From assembly GCF_035503745.1 (NCBI RefSeq), contig NZ_DATJTC010000017.1, forward strand, positions 100,407 through 164,406: a stretch of DNA of 64,000 nt, given 5' to 3'. Each line of letters opens with the position of its first letter. The first letter of the stretch is position 1. This document shows positions 44,774-52,796 of this stretch, one piece after another. A program made the position numbers and the translations under genes. A model generated the notes under the pieces. That model was given only the letters and a program-made list of their open reading frames with translations, did not search any database and was not told where the DNA came from. Origin of the DNA: Dyella_B sp035503745. GTDB lineage: Bacteria; Pseudomonadota; Gammaproteobacteria; Xanthomonadales; Rhodanobacteraceae.

Positions 44774-45547
44774 TTACTTGCCCGATCCGACGTAGGTCAG
44801 GTCCGCGCTGTAGCTATCCACATGCGAGGAGATGTCCTTGATCGCATCGTTGATCGCCTTGCGGATGGCCAGGGCATCGGCCTTGCCGTACACGCCTTCG
44901 ACCATTTTCCACACGTCCGGATTGGGATCCCGGCCCAGTTCCGCCCAGCTGCCGGACGGCGATATCAGGATGAAATCGGGTGCGCCCTCGCCCCCATCGA
45001 TGACCTGCCCGAACCGGTAGTAATACGGCCATTTGGCTTTTTCGGCTGCGGCGGCGACTTTTTTCACGTTCGCCGTGAATGTCTCGGACGCTTCATGGCC
45101 CGGCTTGAGCATGAAGTAGGTGACTTCGATCAGCTTGGGCGTCGCGTCCGTGCCCTTGGAAACGTGGCTGAGTTCGGGCATCCATTGCAGGAATGAACTG
45201 GTCTCGCTCTTGAGGTGCGGATTGACGCTGGAGCGCAACACGCCATCGCAGGTTTTTCCCACCGCTTCCATGTCATCGAAGCCACCCCATGGAAGGGGGT
45301 CGGATGTATACGAATAACTGTACGTATTGCCGGTTTCGTGCACCCAGGCCGTCCAGGTGTACTTGGCGCCATGCTGGCGCATGCACTGGTTGAAGTTTTT
45401 GACACCCGCTTCGTACGCCTCCTGGTCTGCCGGTGCGACCACGTCGGTGTAGTCGCGCAGGACGGTCGTCGGTGCCGCTTTTTCCTGTGCCTGCGCCGCC
45501 GTGCCAAACAGCAGCGCCAAAGCGAGCCACGCCGTAACGTTCTTCAT
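44774..45547 (-). CDS. Exported hypothetical protein
   Basis: 257 residues with a signal peptide ending in AQAQ. The mature protein starts EKAAPTTVLRDYTDVVAPAD and has two Cys (FNQCMRQHGAK and VGKTCDGVL). Aromatic-rich middle parts (TYSYSYTSDPLPWGGFDD, KWPYYYRFGQVIDGGEGAPD) suggest a beta-containing dimeric alpha/beta-barrel-like fold, but I cannot name a family. GGAGG lies six bases upstream of the ATG. Single-gene unit. Confidence 0.7.
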   Translation of the reverse strand: MKNVTAWLALALLFGTAAQAQEKAAPTTVLRDYTDVVAPADQEAYEAGVKNFNQCMRQHGAKYTWTAWVHETGNTYSYSYTSDPLPWGGFDDMEAVGKTCDGVLRSSVNPHLKSETSSFLQWMPELSHVSKGTDATPKLIEVTYFMLKPGHEASETFTANVKKVAAAAEKAKWPYYYRFGQVIDGGEGAPDFILISPSGSWAELGRDPNPDVWKMVEGVYGKADALAIRKAINDAIKDISSHVDSYSADLTYVGSGK

Positions 45548-45875
45548 AAGAACCTCCAATCGGGGCAGTTGCCCCCACAATGGTTTGGGGTTCCCCTGGT
45601 TCTGGCGAACGGGCGGTTCGTACCATTATGCGCGCGGTAGGCGCCATAGTGCGCGCACGATCGCAAAAGCATGCTTTGGGCCGATGGCGTCGCCGAAAGC
45701 CGGGCCGGATGAACCGGTCGAGCGCTGCCGGCCCAGGACGCATGGCGGCCACCGTATCCAAGGGCGCTCCCGAAGCCGGCGGGAAGCGCGCTGGCAGCCA
45801 GCCTCCCTTCGGCGCGCCGTTGACGACAAGCGTGTTAGAGTCCGGCGCACGCAAATTAATGCCCATGGGGGGGAC
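45548..45875. promoter_or_regulatory. Divergent intergenic region
   Basis: 328 bases between the exported protein and the RDD-pilin fusion, which are divergently transcribed. Open frames here are extensions of the flanking gene or have no binding site. Promoters for both genes must lie here; none stood out clearly. Confidence 0.35.
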
Positions 45876-47366
45876 ATGGACGACACGGCAAACTGGTCAG
45901 TGACGCTGACCGGAAAGACCATCGCGGGCGCGGACCCGCAAACCGCCTGGCAACGCGTCGCCGAGACCATGAAGCTCGACGCGGACACTTTCCGTACCCG
46001 CATTCTTCAACGCGTGCCGCTGACGCTCAAGGCGGTAGGCGAGCCGGCCGCGCTGGGGCAGCGCGACGCCCTGCGCGCATGCGGCGTGGAGGCCTTCGCC
46101 TTGACCAATCCTGGCGGCCGCTATCTGTGGCTGCAGCAACAAGGCGAGGTGCGCGGCCCGGTCAGCGAGGGCTACCTGCGCCAGGCTCTGGAAAGCGGTG
46201 CGCTGGATCGCCAGGCGCGCGTGTGCGTCAAGGGCGAGCAGGACTGGCAGACGCTGGAGGCGGCGCTGTCGTTGTCGCCGTTGGCGTCGGCGGCCTTGCA
46301 TCTGGAAGAAGATACGCCACCCGCCGCCGCGGGCGTGCCGGCCCCGCCTCGGGCCCAGCCCAGGCCGGCGGCGCACCCCGATGCGATCCGCCTGGATGTC
46401 GTGGACGTCGCCGAGCCGGTCGTGCGCCATGCGCGCGTGTTGCCGGAAAACGCCGCCGGCCTGTATGGCGGCTTCTGGATGCGCGTGGCGGCCTATGCGC
46501 TGGATATGCTGATCATTTGGCTGGCGTTTTTCGTGTTGTTCTTCGTGCTTGCGCTGATGCTGCCGCATCGGAGCCCGACCGCTGCGCCGCCGTCGCAGGT
46601 GATGCCGACGGTCGTGGCTTTCCTGCTGATTCTGGCCACGTGGCTGTATTTCCCGCTATGGGAATCGAGCGCCAAGCAGGCTACGCCCGGCAAGCAGGCG
46701 CTGGGTTTGCGCGTCACCGACGAAAACGGCAACCGCTTAGGTTTCTGGCATGCATTCGGGCGCTTTCTCGGCAAGATCGTGTCTGGCCTGATCTTGTACG
46801 TGGGTTACATGATGGCGGGCTGGACCAGCCGCAAACAGGGGCTGCACGACCTCATGGCCGGCACCTTCGTGGTGCGCGGCCAGGTGCTGGAAGCATGGGA
46901 GCAGGGCGAGCATCCGCCGGGCAGGCCCACGACGCCGATGCCCGCCTGGGCGATCGTGCTGATCGTGCTGGGCGCCGGTTTTTTCCTGATCGTGCCGATC
47001 ATGGCGGCGATTGCCATTCCGGCGTATCAGAGCTACGTGGTTCGGGCCCAGACGATGGAAGCGGTCGCCCTTACCCAAAGCGCCAAGATTGCCGTCACCA
47101 ACTATCTGCTGACGAACGGCACGCCGCCGGCCGACAACGCGCAGGCGGGGCTGGGCAGTCCCGAGCAAGTGCATGGGCGTTACGTTTCGTCGGTGTCGAT
47201 AGTCGACGGCACCATCGTCGCCAGTTTCGGCGACCAGGCCGCGACGGTGCTGCACGACAAGCACCTTACGCTGACGCCGGCGCTGCAGGCGCACGGGGTC
47301 AGTTGGAGTTGCGCCAGCGAGGATATCCCCAACCAGTACCTGCCGCTGGCGTGCCAGACACACTGA
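45876..47366 (+). CDS. GYF-like/RDD/type IV pilin-like fusion membrane protein
   Basis: 496 residues in four parts. Residues 1-75 are a soluble N-terminal domain. About 80-130 is a GYF_2-like segment (YLWLQQQGEVRGPVSEGYL). About 190-345 is an RDD domain with RVAAYALDMLIIW, KQATPGKQALGLRVTDENG and AGWTSRKQGLHDLMAGT. From about 355 a hydrophobic helix continues as MAAIAIPAYQSYVVRAQTME, the helix of PilA-type pilins, with a pilin-like C-terminal domain holding two Cys (WSCAS, LACQT). No prepilin peptidase site is visible. A strong terminator follows. Confidence 0.85.
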   Translation: MDDTANWSVTLTGKTIAGADPQTAWQRVAETMKLDADTFRTRILQRVPLTLKAVGEPAALGQRDALRACGVEAFALTNPGGRYLWLQQQGEVRGPVSEGYLRQALESGALDRQARVCVKGEQDWQTLEAALSLSPLASAALHLEEDTPPAAAGVPAPPRAQPRPAAHPDAIRLDVVDVAEPVVRHARVLPENAAGLYGGFWMRVAAYALDMLIIWLAFFVLFFVLALMLPHRSPTAAPPSQVMPTVVAFLLILATWLYFPLWESSAKQATPGKQALGLRVTDENGNRLGFWHAFGRFLGKIVSGLILYVGYMMAGWTSRKQGLHDLMAGTFVVRGQVLEAWEQGEHPPGRPTTPMPAWAIVLIVLGAGFFLIVPIMAAIAIPAYQSYVVRAQTMEAVALTQSAKIAVTNYLLTNGTPPADNAQAGLGSPEQVHGRYVSSVSIVDGTIVASFGDQAATVLHDKHLTLTPALQAHGVSWSCASEDIPNQYLPLACQTH

Positions 47367-47388
47367 TCCGGGCAATCTGCGGAAAAAC

Positions 47389-47417
47389 AAAAAAGCCACG
47401 TGACAGCGTGGCTTTTT
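47389..47417. terminator. Bidirectional rho-independent terminator
   Basis: AAAAAAGCCACG (47389-47400) and CGTGGCTTTTT (47407-47417) flank a six-base TGACAG loop. The stem is perfect and has T runs on both strands, so it can stop both convergent transcription units. Confidence 0.9.
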
Positions 47418-47436
47418 GTTGGCGGCCACTGAAAGC

Positions 47437-48147
47437 TTAGTGGCCTTCTTTCAGCGCGATCGCGGGAAAGCCCGCCGAAGCGAGCCGCTGCTTGGCCGAC
47501 TCCAGGTCGGTGGCCGAATGGAACGGCCCCAGGCGCACGCGATGGTAGGTTTGTCCGCCCACGCTGACCGATTGCACGTTGGCGACGAAGCCTTGCAGCG
47601 CCAGCTTGGCTTTCAGCGTTTCGGCATCGGCCGCGCTCGGGAAGGCGCCGACCTGCAGCAGATACCCGGTTTGCGCCGGGCTGGCCGCGGGTGGCGCCGT
47701 CGGGGCCAGCGATGGCGCGGCGGTGATGTTTTGCGTTTCGGCGCGCGGCGCGTTGGGCGGCAGCGGCGGCGCGGACGGCGTCGCATTCTGCGCCTGCGCC
47801 TGCTGCTGCGTGGCTTGCTGGCGTTGTTCGGCCTTGGCCTGCGCGCTGATTTCCGAATCGGGAATGCGCACTTCTTTTTCCGATAGCACGGAGTAGAAAT
47901 CGTATTGCGGCTTTTTCGGCGCGGTGGCGCCGTTGGCCGGCGCCAGGCCTTCGTCGCTGCCGGGCTGCGCGGTGGCTTCGGGATTGGGCTGCGGACCCTT
48001 GGGCGTCATCGGGACCAGCGAATGGCGCATCAGCACGACCACCACCAGCGCCCCGATCAGGATGCCGATGACGACCCCGGCCCAGGCCGGAAACCCGCCG
48101 CTGTTGTTGCGCACGGCCTGACGGCCTTTGCCCTTGCGTGGTGGCAT
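47437..48147 (-). CDS. SPOR-domain protein (FtsN-like)
   Basis: 236 residues. A short basic cytoplasmic tail, one membrane helix (about residues 22-42), a Pro/Ala/Gln-rich linker, and a C-terminal SPOR domain (about 160-236: YLLQVGAFPSAADAETLKAKL and VRLGPFHSATDLESAKQRL). This is the plan of FtsN and related peptidoglycan-binding division proteins, though FtsN identity is not proven. It begins immediately after the argS stop, with no gap, so the two form an operon. Confidence 0.85.
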   Translation of the reverse strand: MPPRKGKGRQAVRNNSGGFPAWAGVVIGILIGALVVVVLMRHSLVPMTPKGPQPNPEATAQPGSDEGLAPANGATAPKKPQYDFYSVLSEKEVRIPDSEISAQAKAEQRQQATQQQAQAQNATPSAPPLPPNAPRAETQNITAAPSLAPTAPPAASPAQTGYLLQVGAFPSAADAETLKAKLALQGFVANVQSVSVGGQTYHRVRLGPFHSATDLESAKQRLASAGFPAIALKEGH

Positions 48148-49839
48148 TTACATCTTCTCCGGGGCACTGAGTCCCAGCAAATCCAGTCCGTTACGTATGA
48201 CCTGGCGGGTGGCGAGGGCCAGCGTGATGCGCGCATTGCGCAGTTGGGCGTCGTCCACGATCCATTTGTGTTCGTGATAGTAACTGTGAAGCGCGCCGGC
48301 GAGTTCGCGCAGGTATTGCGCGATCAGGTGCGGTTCCAGATTGCTGGCGGCCGCCTCGACCACTTCCGGATAGCGCGACAGTTCCGTCAGCAGGATCTGC
48401 TCGGCTTGCGTATCCAGCCGCGCCATCTGCGCGATGCCGGCCTGGGTGTCTACCGGCGGCAGGCCGCGCTCGGACAGTTCCTCCAGCACGCGGCACACGC
48501 GGGCGTGCGCGTACTGGATGTAATAGACCGGGTTGTCGTTGCTTTGCGAGCGGGCCAGGTCGATGTCGAACACCAGCTGCGAGTCGGCCTTGCGTGCGAT
48601 CAGGAAGTAGCGCGTGGCGTCGCGGCCGGCTTCCTCGATCAGGTCGCGCAAGGTGACGTAGCTGCCGGCGCGCTTGGAGATCTTCACTTCCTCGCCGCCG
48701 CGCATCACCGTCACCATCTGGTGCAGCACGTATTCGGGCCAGCCCTTGGGGATGCCGCAGTCCAGCGCCTGCAGGCCCGCCCGCACGCGGGCCAGGCTGC
48801 CGTGGTGGTCCGAGCCCAGCTCGGTGATCGCGCGCTCGTAGCCGCGCAGCCATTTGCTGCGGTGGTAGGCCACATCCGGCACGAAGTACGTGTAGGTGCC
48901 GTCGGACTTGCGCATGACGCGGTCCTTGTCGTCGGCGAAATCGGTGGTGCGCAGCCACAGCGCGCCGCCTTCCTCGTAGGTGTGGCCGTGGGCGATAAGC
49001 TCGCGCACGGTTTCGTCCACCTTGCCTTGGGTGTATAGCGAGGATTCGAGGAAGTACACGTCGAAGCCGACCCCGTAGGCTTGCAGGTCAAGGTCCTGCT
49101 CGCGGCGCAGATAGGCCACGGCAAAGTGGCGGATCGCTTCCAGGTCGTCGGGGTTCTTGGCGCCGACCACCGCCTGGCCGTCGGCGATCACCGTGTCGCC
49201 GGCAAGATAGGCGCGGGCGACGTCGGCGATATAGTCGCCGCGGTAGCCCTCTTCCGGCCAGCCGGCATCGCCCGGCGCCAGCCCGTGCGCGCGCGCCTGG
49301 GTGGAAATCGCCAGGTTCTGGATCTGCACGCCGGCGTCGTTGTAGTAGAACTCGCGCTTGACGTTCCAGCCGGTCGCCTCAAGCAACCGGCTCAGGCAGT
49401 CGCCGATGACGGCGGCGCGGCCGTGTCCCACGTGGAGCGGGCCGGTTGGATTGGCCGACACGAATTCCACGCCCACCGTGTGACCGGCGCCGCTGCTGTT
49501 GCGGCCGTAGGCGTGCCCCTGCGACAGCATGCGTCCGGCCTCGGCGTGATAGGCGGCCGGGGCCAGGAAAAAGTTGATGAAGCCGGGGCCGGCGATCTCG
49601 ACCTTGTACACCAGCGCGTTGGCGGGCAGGGCGGCCACCAGTTTCTCGGCCAGCTCGCGCGGCTTGGCGCGCGCCGGCTTGGCCAGCAGCATCGCGGCGT
49701 TGGTAGCGAAATCACCGTGTTCGCGGCTGCGCGCGCGCTCGATCACGAAATTCGGCCATTCGATATCCGCCGGCAGGACGGCATCGGCTTGGAGGGTCCG
49801 CAGGGCCTGCAGAACCAGATCGCGCAGCGCTTCTTTCAC
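48148..49839 (-). CDS. argS: Arginyl-tRNA synthetase
   Basis: 563 residues, normal for ArgRS, a class I synthetase. The HIGH motif appears as PTGPLHVGHGRAA, and the KMSKS-equivalent as KISKRAGSYVTL. The C-terminal DALR anticodon-binding domain is present (YAHARVCRVLEEL ... DLLGLSAPEKM). The start is GTG without a strong ribosome binding site. The fusion of expression with a SPOR protein is common in Xanthomonadales and Pseudomonas-type genomes. Confidence 0.95.
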   Translation of the reverse strand: MKEALRDLVLQALRTLQADAVLPADIEWPNFVIERARSREHGDFATNAAMLLAKPARAKPRELAEKLVAALPANALVYKVEIAGPGFINFFLAPAAYHAEAGRMLSQGHAYGRNSSGAGHTVGVEFVSANPTGPLHVGHGRAAVIGDCLSRLLEATGWNVKREFYYNDAGVQIQNLAISTQARAHGLAPGDAGWPEEGYRGDYIADVARAYLAGDTVIADGQAVVGAKNPDDLEAIRHFAVAYLRREQDLDLQAYGVGFDVYFLESSLYTQGKVDETVRELIAHGHTYEEGGALWLRTTDFADDKDRVMRKSDGTYTYFVPDVAYHRSKWLRGYERAITELGSDHHGSLARVRAGLQALDCGIPKGWPEYVLHQMVTVMRGGEEVKISKRAGSYVTLRDLIEEAGRDATRYFLIARKADSQLVFDIDLARSQSNDNPVYYIQYAHARVCRVLEELSERGLPPVDTQAGIAQMARLDTQAEQILLTELSRYPEVVEAAASNLEPHLIAQYLRELAGALHSYYHEHKWIVDDAQLRNARITLALATRQVIRNGLDLLGLSAPEKM

Positions 49840-50343
49840 GGGAGGGGTTTGATCGGGATGGAACCGCGCATCCTAACAGACGGCGCACCCGTGGCCGCGT
49901 TTTGCCATGGCTACACGTTTTTGACCGTTCCATGGGGCCGCCTGCTGCATTGCGGGGGGATACGGCCTGTGGATAACTCTGTGGGGAAAGTGCGGGCGCG
50001 TTGCGGCGCGATGCGGTAAAGATCGGTAGAAACCAGTCTGTCATGAAATTAATCAAACAAAAATAACAACTTGGGTAATGAAATTGATGTGATCTTCAGC
50101 AATGAGGCGGTAAGTGGCTCCGCACAGGCGATGTGCATAAGTCTTGCCACCCACTTGTAGTGGCCAGGTGCAGGGTATGTGTAGGGCATGTCATACCCTG
50201 GTCATGACGCATTGCGACAATGCCTGGGTATCACCGGCGTCTCCCCCGTCGGATCGATACGGGACCGCCGCATCCCTTCATACCCTCCCCTCATGCGGCT
50301 CCCGGCGCGAACCTAGCGGTCGCGCCGTTTTTTTTGGCCGCGA
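49840..50343 (+). ncRNA. Gene-less region with possible small RNA ending at a plus-strand terminator
   Basis: No gene lies here, and both neighbours are on the minus strand. Yet CGGCGCGA (50303-50310) and TCGCGCCG (50320-50327) form an eight-base stem followed by eight T (50328-50335), an intrinsic terminator that works only for plus-strand transcription. A further stem (CAGGGTATG 50171-50179 with CATACCCTG 50192-50200) lies upstream. A small plus-strand RNA ending near 50335 is a reasonable inference; its 5' end is unknown. A lone DnaA-box sequence (TGTGGATAA) is at 49968-49976. Confidence 0.4.
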
Positions 50344-51015
50344 TCAAAGCAGGCCGCGGGACGCCATGGATACCGGTTCGGCATGGCCGATCACCAGGTG
50401 GTCGAGCACGCGCACCCCGACCAGTCGCAGGGCCTGCCCCAGTTCCCGGGTGATCGCCTGGTCGGCCGCGCTGGGCTCGGCCACGCCGCTGGGGTGGTTA
50501 TGGGCAAAGATCACGGCGGCCGCGTTGTGCTTAAGACACGCGCGCACCACTTCGCGGGGGTGCACGCTGGCGCCGTCGATGGTGCCGCGGAACAACTCTT
50601 CGAAAGCAAGCACGCGGTGGCGGTTGTCCAGGTAAAGACAGGCGAACACTTCGTACGGCAGATGGCGCAGGCGCGCGGCCAGGTACTCCCCGCTTTCGCG
50701 CGGGTTGCCCAACGCGGGCCGCTCGGCCAGTTGCTCGGCCAGGCTGCGGCGCGCCAGTTCCAGTGCGGCCACGATGCGCGCGCGCTTGGCTGGTCCCAGG
50801 CCTGCGCTGCGCACATCCTGGTCCGGACGTCCGAGCAGGGCGCCGAGGCTGCCGGCTCGCGTCAATAGTTCGCGTCCCAGTGCGATGGCGTCCTTGCCGC
50901 GCGTGCCACTGCCCAGCAGCACGGCCAGCAATTCGGCGTCCGACAAGGCGCCGCTGCCGCGCGCCAGCAATTTTTCGCGAGGACGTTCGCCCTCCGGCCA
51001 GTCTTTGATACTCAT
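50344..51015 (-). CDS. radC: RadC-family JAB1/MPN protein
   Basis: 223 residues. An N-terminal helix-hairpin-helix-like part (SDAELLAVLLGSG ... GLGPAKRARI) precedes the metal-binding JAB domain with FAHNHPSGVAEPSAAD. The motif E-x..-H-x-H-x7-S-x2-D is complete. Despite the radC name, a repair role is doubted in the literature. It is divergent from coaBC, with 100 bases between the starts; no strong binding site is seen at the ATG. Confidence 0.93.
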   Translation of the reverse strand: MSIKDWPEGERPREKLLARGSGALSDAELLAVLLGSGTRGKDAIALGRELLTRAGSLGALLGRPDQDVRSAGLGPAKRARIVAALELARRSLAEQLAERPALGNPRESGEYLAARLRHLPYEVFACLYLDNRHRVLAFEELFRGTIDGASVHPREVVRACLKHNAAAVIFAHNHPSGVAEPSAADQAITRELGQALRLVGVRVLDHLVIGHAEPVSMASRGLL

Positions 51016-51115
51016 CGCGATAGCATCGTTGGTAAGGATGCGATCGGGACAGCAGTGGCGGTAGATGAATCCGGTAAGCTACTGCTCTATCGGTATGTCA
51101 GACGACGCTTACACC

Positions 51116-52321
51116 ATGAGTCTTGCTCAACGCCGCATCCTGCTGGGAGTGTCGGGCGGCATCGCCGCCTACAAGTCTTGCGAACTGGTCCGCCGCCTGC
51201 GCGACCTGGGTGCGCAGGTGCGCGTGGCGATGACCGAAAACGCCACGCGGTTCGTCACCCCGACCACTTTCCAGGCGCTGTCGGGCGAGGCGGTGCGCGT
51301 GAGCCTGTGGGATGAATCGGCCGAGGCGGCCATGGGCCACATCGAGCTGGCGCGCTGGGCCGAGCGCGTGCTGATCGCGCCGGCCAGCGCCGACCTGATG
51401 GCGCGCCTGGCGCATGGCCACGCCGACGACTTGCTCGCCACGGTCTGTCTGGCGACGGCGGCACCCGTTTACCTGGCGCCGGCGATGAACCAGCAGATGT
51501 GGGCGCATGCCGCGGTGCAGGCCAATCTGGCCACGCTGCGCGCCCGCGGGGTGCATATCCTGGGTCCGGCCGCGGGCGACCAGGCCTGCGGCGAGGTGGG
51601 TTCGGGCCGTATGCTCGAACCGCACGAATTGCGCGAGGCGATGGTGGCTTCCTTCGGCGACCAGGTTCTGCGCGGCAAGCAGGTAGTGGTCAGCGCCGGG
51701 CCTACCTACGAGGACATTGATCCGGTTCGCTTCATCGGCAACCGCAGCTCCGGCAAAATGGGTTTCGCGGTGGCGCAGGCGGCCGCGCAGGCCGGCGCGC
51801 AGGTGACGCTGATCGCAGGTCCCGTGGGGTTGGCCACGCCCGCCGGCGTAGCGCGGCGCGTGGATGTACGCAGCGCCGCGCAGATGCAGGCTGCCGTGAT
51901 CGAGGCGAGCCGCGGCGCGGACATCTACATCGGCGCGGCGGCCGTCGGCGACTATCGCCCGACCGACGTGGCCGAGCACAAGCTGAAAAAGCAGGCCGGC
52001 TCGGATCTCACTCTGCAGCTGGCGGAAAACCCCGACATCCTGGCCAGCCTTTCCGCACAGCGCGAACATCCGTTCCTGGTCGGTTTCGCGGCGGAAACCC
52101 AGAACGTGGAGAGTTATGCGCGCGACAAACTGCAACGCAAAGGCCTGGACATGATCGCCGCCAACCAGGTCGGCGAGGGCATGGGTTTCGAAACGGCCGA
52201 CAATGCGGTCACGCTGTTTTGGGCCGATGGCTCGCAGGCCTTGCCGCGCGCCGACAAGTCGGTCATCGCACGCCAGCTGGTCGCATGCATCGCCAGCCGC
52301 TTCCAGGCGGTGCGTGGATGA
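51116..52321 (+). CDS. coaBC: Bifunctional phosphopantothenoylcysteine decarboxylase/synthetase
   Basis: 401 residues. The N-terminal CoaC flavoprotein half (about 1-185) has GVSGGIAAYK and the catalytic PAMNQQMW. The CoaB ligase half (about 186-401) has VVSAGPTYEDIDPVRFIGN. Together they perform two steps of coenzyme A synthesis. The ATG at 51116 matches the expected MSLA N-terminus; two earlier in-frame ATGs lack binding sites. The stop overlaps the dut start. Confidence 0.95.
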   Translation: MSLAQRRILLGVSGGIAAYKSCELVRRLRDLGAQVRVAMTENATRFVTPTTFQALSGEAVRVSLWDESAEAAMGHIELARWAERVLIAPASADLMARLAHGHADDLLATVCLATAAPVYLAPAMNQQMWAHAAVQANLATLRARGVHILGPAAGDQACGEVGSGRMLEPHELREAMVASFGDQVLRGKQVVVSAGPTYEDIDPVRFIGNRSSGKMGFAVAQAAAQAGAQVTLIAGPVGLATPAGVARRVDVRSAAQMQAAVIEASRGADIYIGAAAVGDYRPTDVAEHKLKKQAGSDLTLQLAENPDILASLSAQREHPFLVGFAAETQNVESYARDKLQRKGLDMIAANQVGEGMGFETADNAVTLFWADGSQALPRADKSVIARQLVACIASRFQAVRG

Positions 52322-52776
52322 TGGTCGATGTCGAACTGAAAATTCTCGATTCGCGCCTGGGCACCAGCATCCCTTTGCCGCAGGCCGCCACCTTGGGCAG
52401 TGCCGGCATGGACTTGCGGGCCGCGCTGGATACGCCGCTCACCCTGGCGCCGGGCGAAAGCGCCCTGGTACCCAGCGGCATGGCCATCCATATTGGCGAT
52501 CCGGGCTGGTGCGCCTTGATCGTGCCGCGTTCGGGGCTGGGCCACAAACACGGCCTGGTCATGGGCAATCTGGTAGGAGTGATCGACGCGGACTACCAGG
52601 GGCCGCTGATGATTTCATGCTGGAACCGCGGGACCCAGCCCTACACCATCGCAGTGGGCGAGCGCATCGCCCAGTTGCTGCTGGTGCCGGTGGCCCAGGC
52701 ACGCTTGAAGATCGTGGATGAATTCGTGCCGTCAGAACGGGGCGAAGGCGGATTCGGTTCGACGGGGAAACACTAA
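52318..52776 (+). CDS. dut: dUTP diphosphatase
   Basis: 152 residues, the normal Dut length. Trimeric dUTPase motifs in order: AGMDLRAA, PRSGLGHKHGL, GVIDADYQGPL with the catalytic Asp, GERIAQLLL, and the C-terminal GEGGFGSTG arm. Start overlaps the coaBC stop by four bases (ATGA), implying coupled translation. It keeps dUTP low and feeds dUMP to thymidylate synthesis. Confidence 0.95.
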   Translation: MMVDVELKILDSRLGTSIPLPQAATLGSAGMDLRAALDTPLTLAPGESALVPSGMAIHIGDPGWCALIVPRSGLGHKHGLVMGNLVGVIDADYQGPLMISCWNRGTQPYTIAVGERIAQLLLVPVAQARLKIVDEFVPSERGEGGFGSTGKH

Positions 52777-52796
52777 AACGCTTGGGGAAATGGGGC

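Noticed and set aside
49968..49976. A consensus DnaA box upstream of argS
   Set aside because: A single box with no cluster, no AT-rich unwinding element and no dnaA or dnaN nearby does not support a replication origin.
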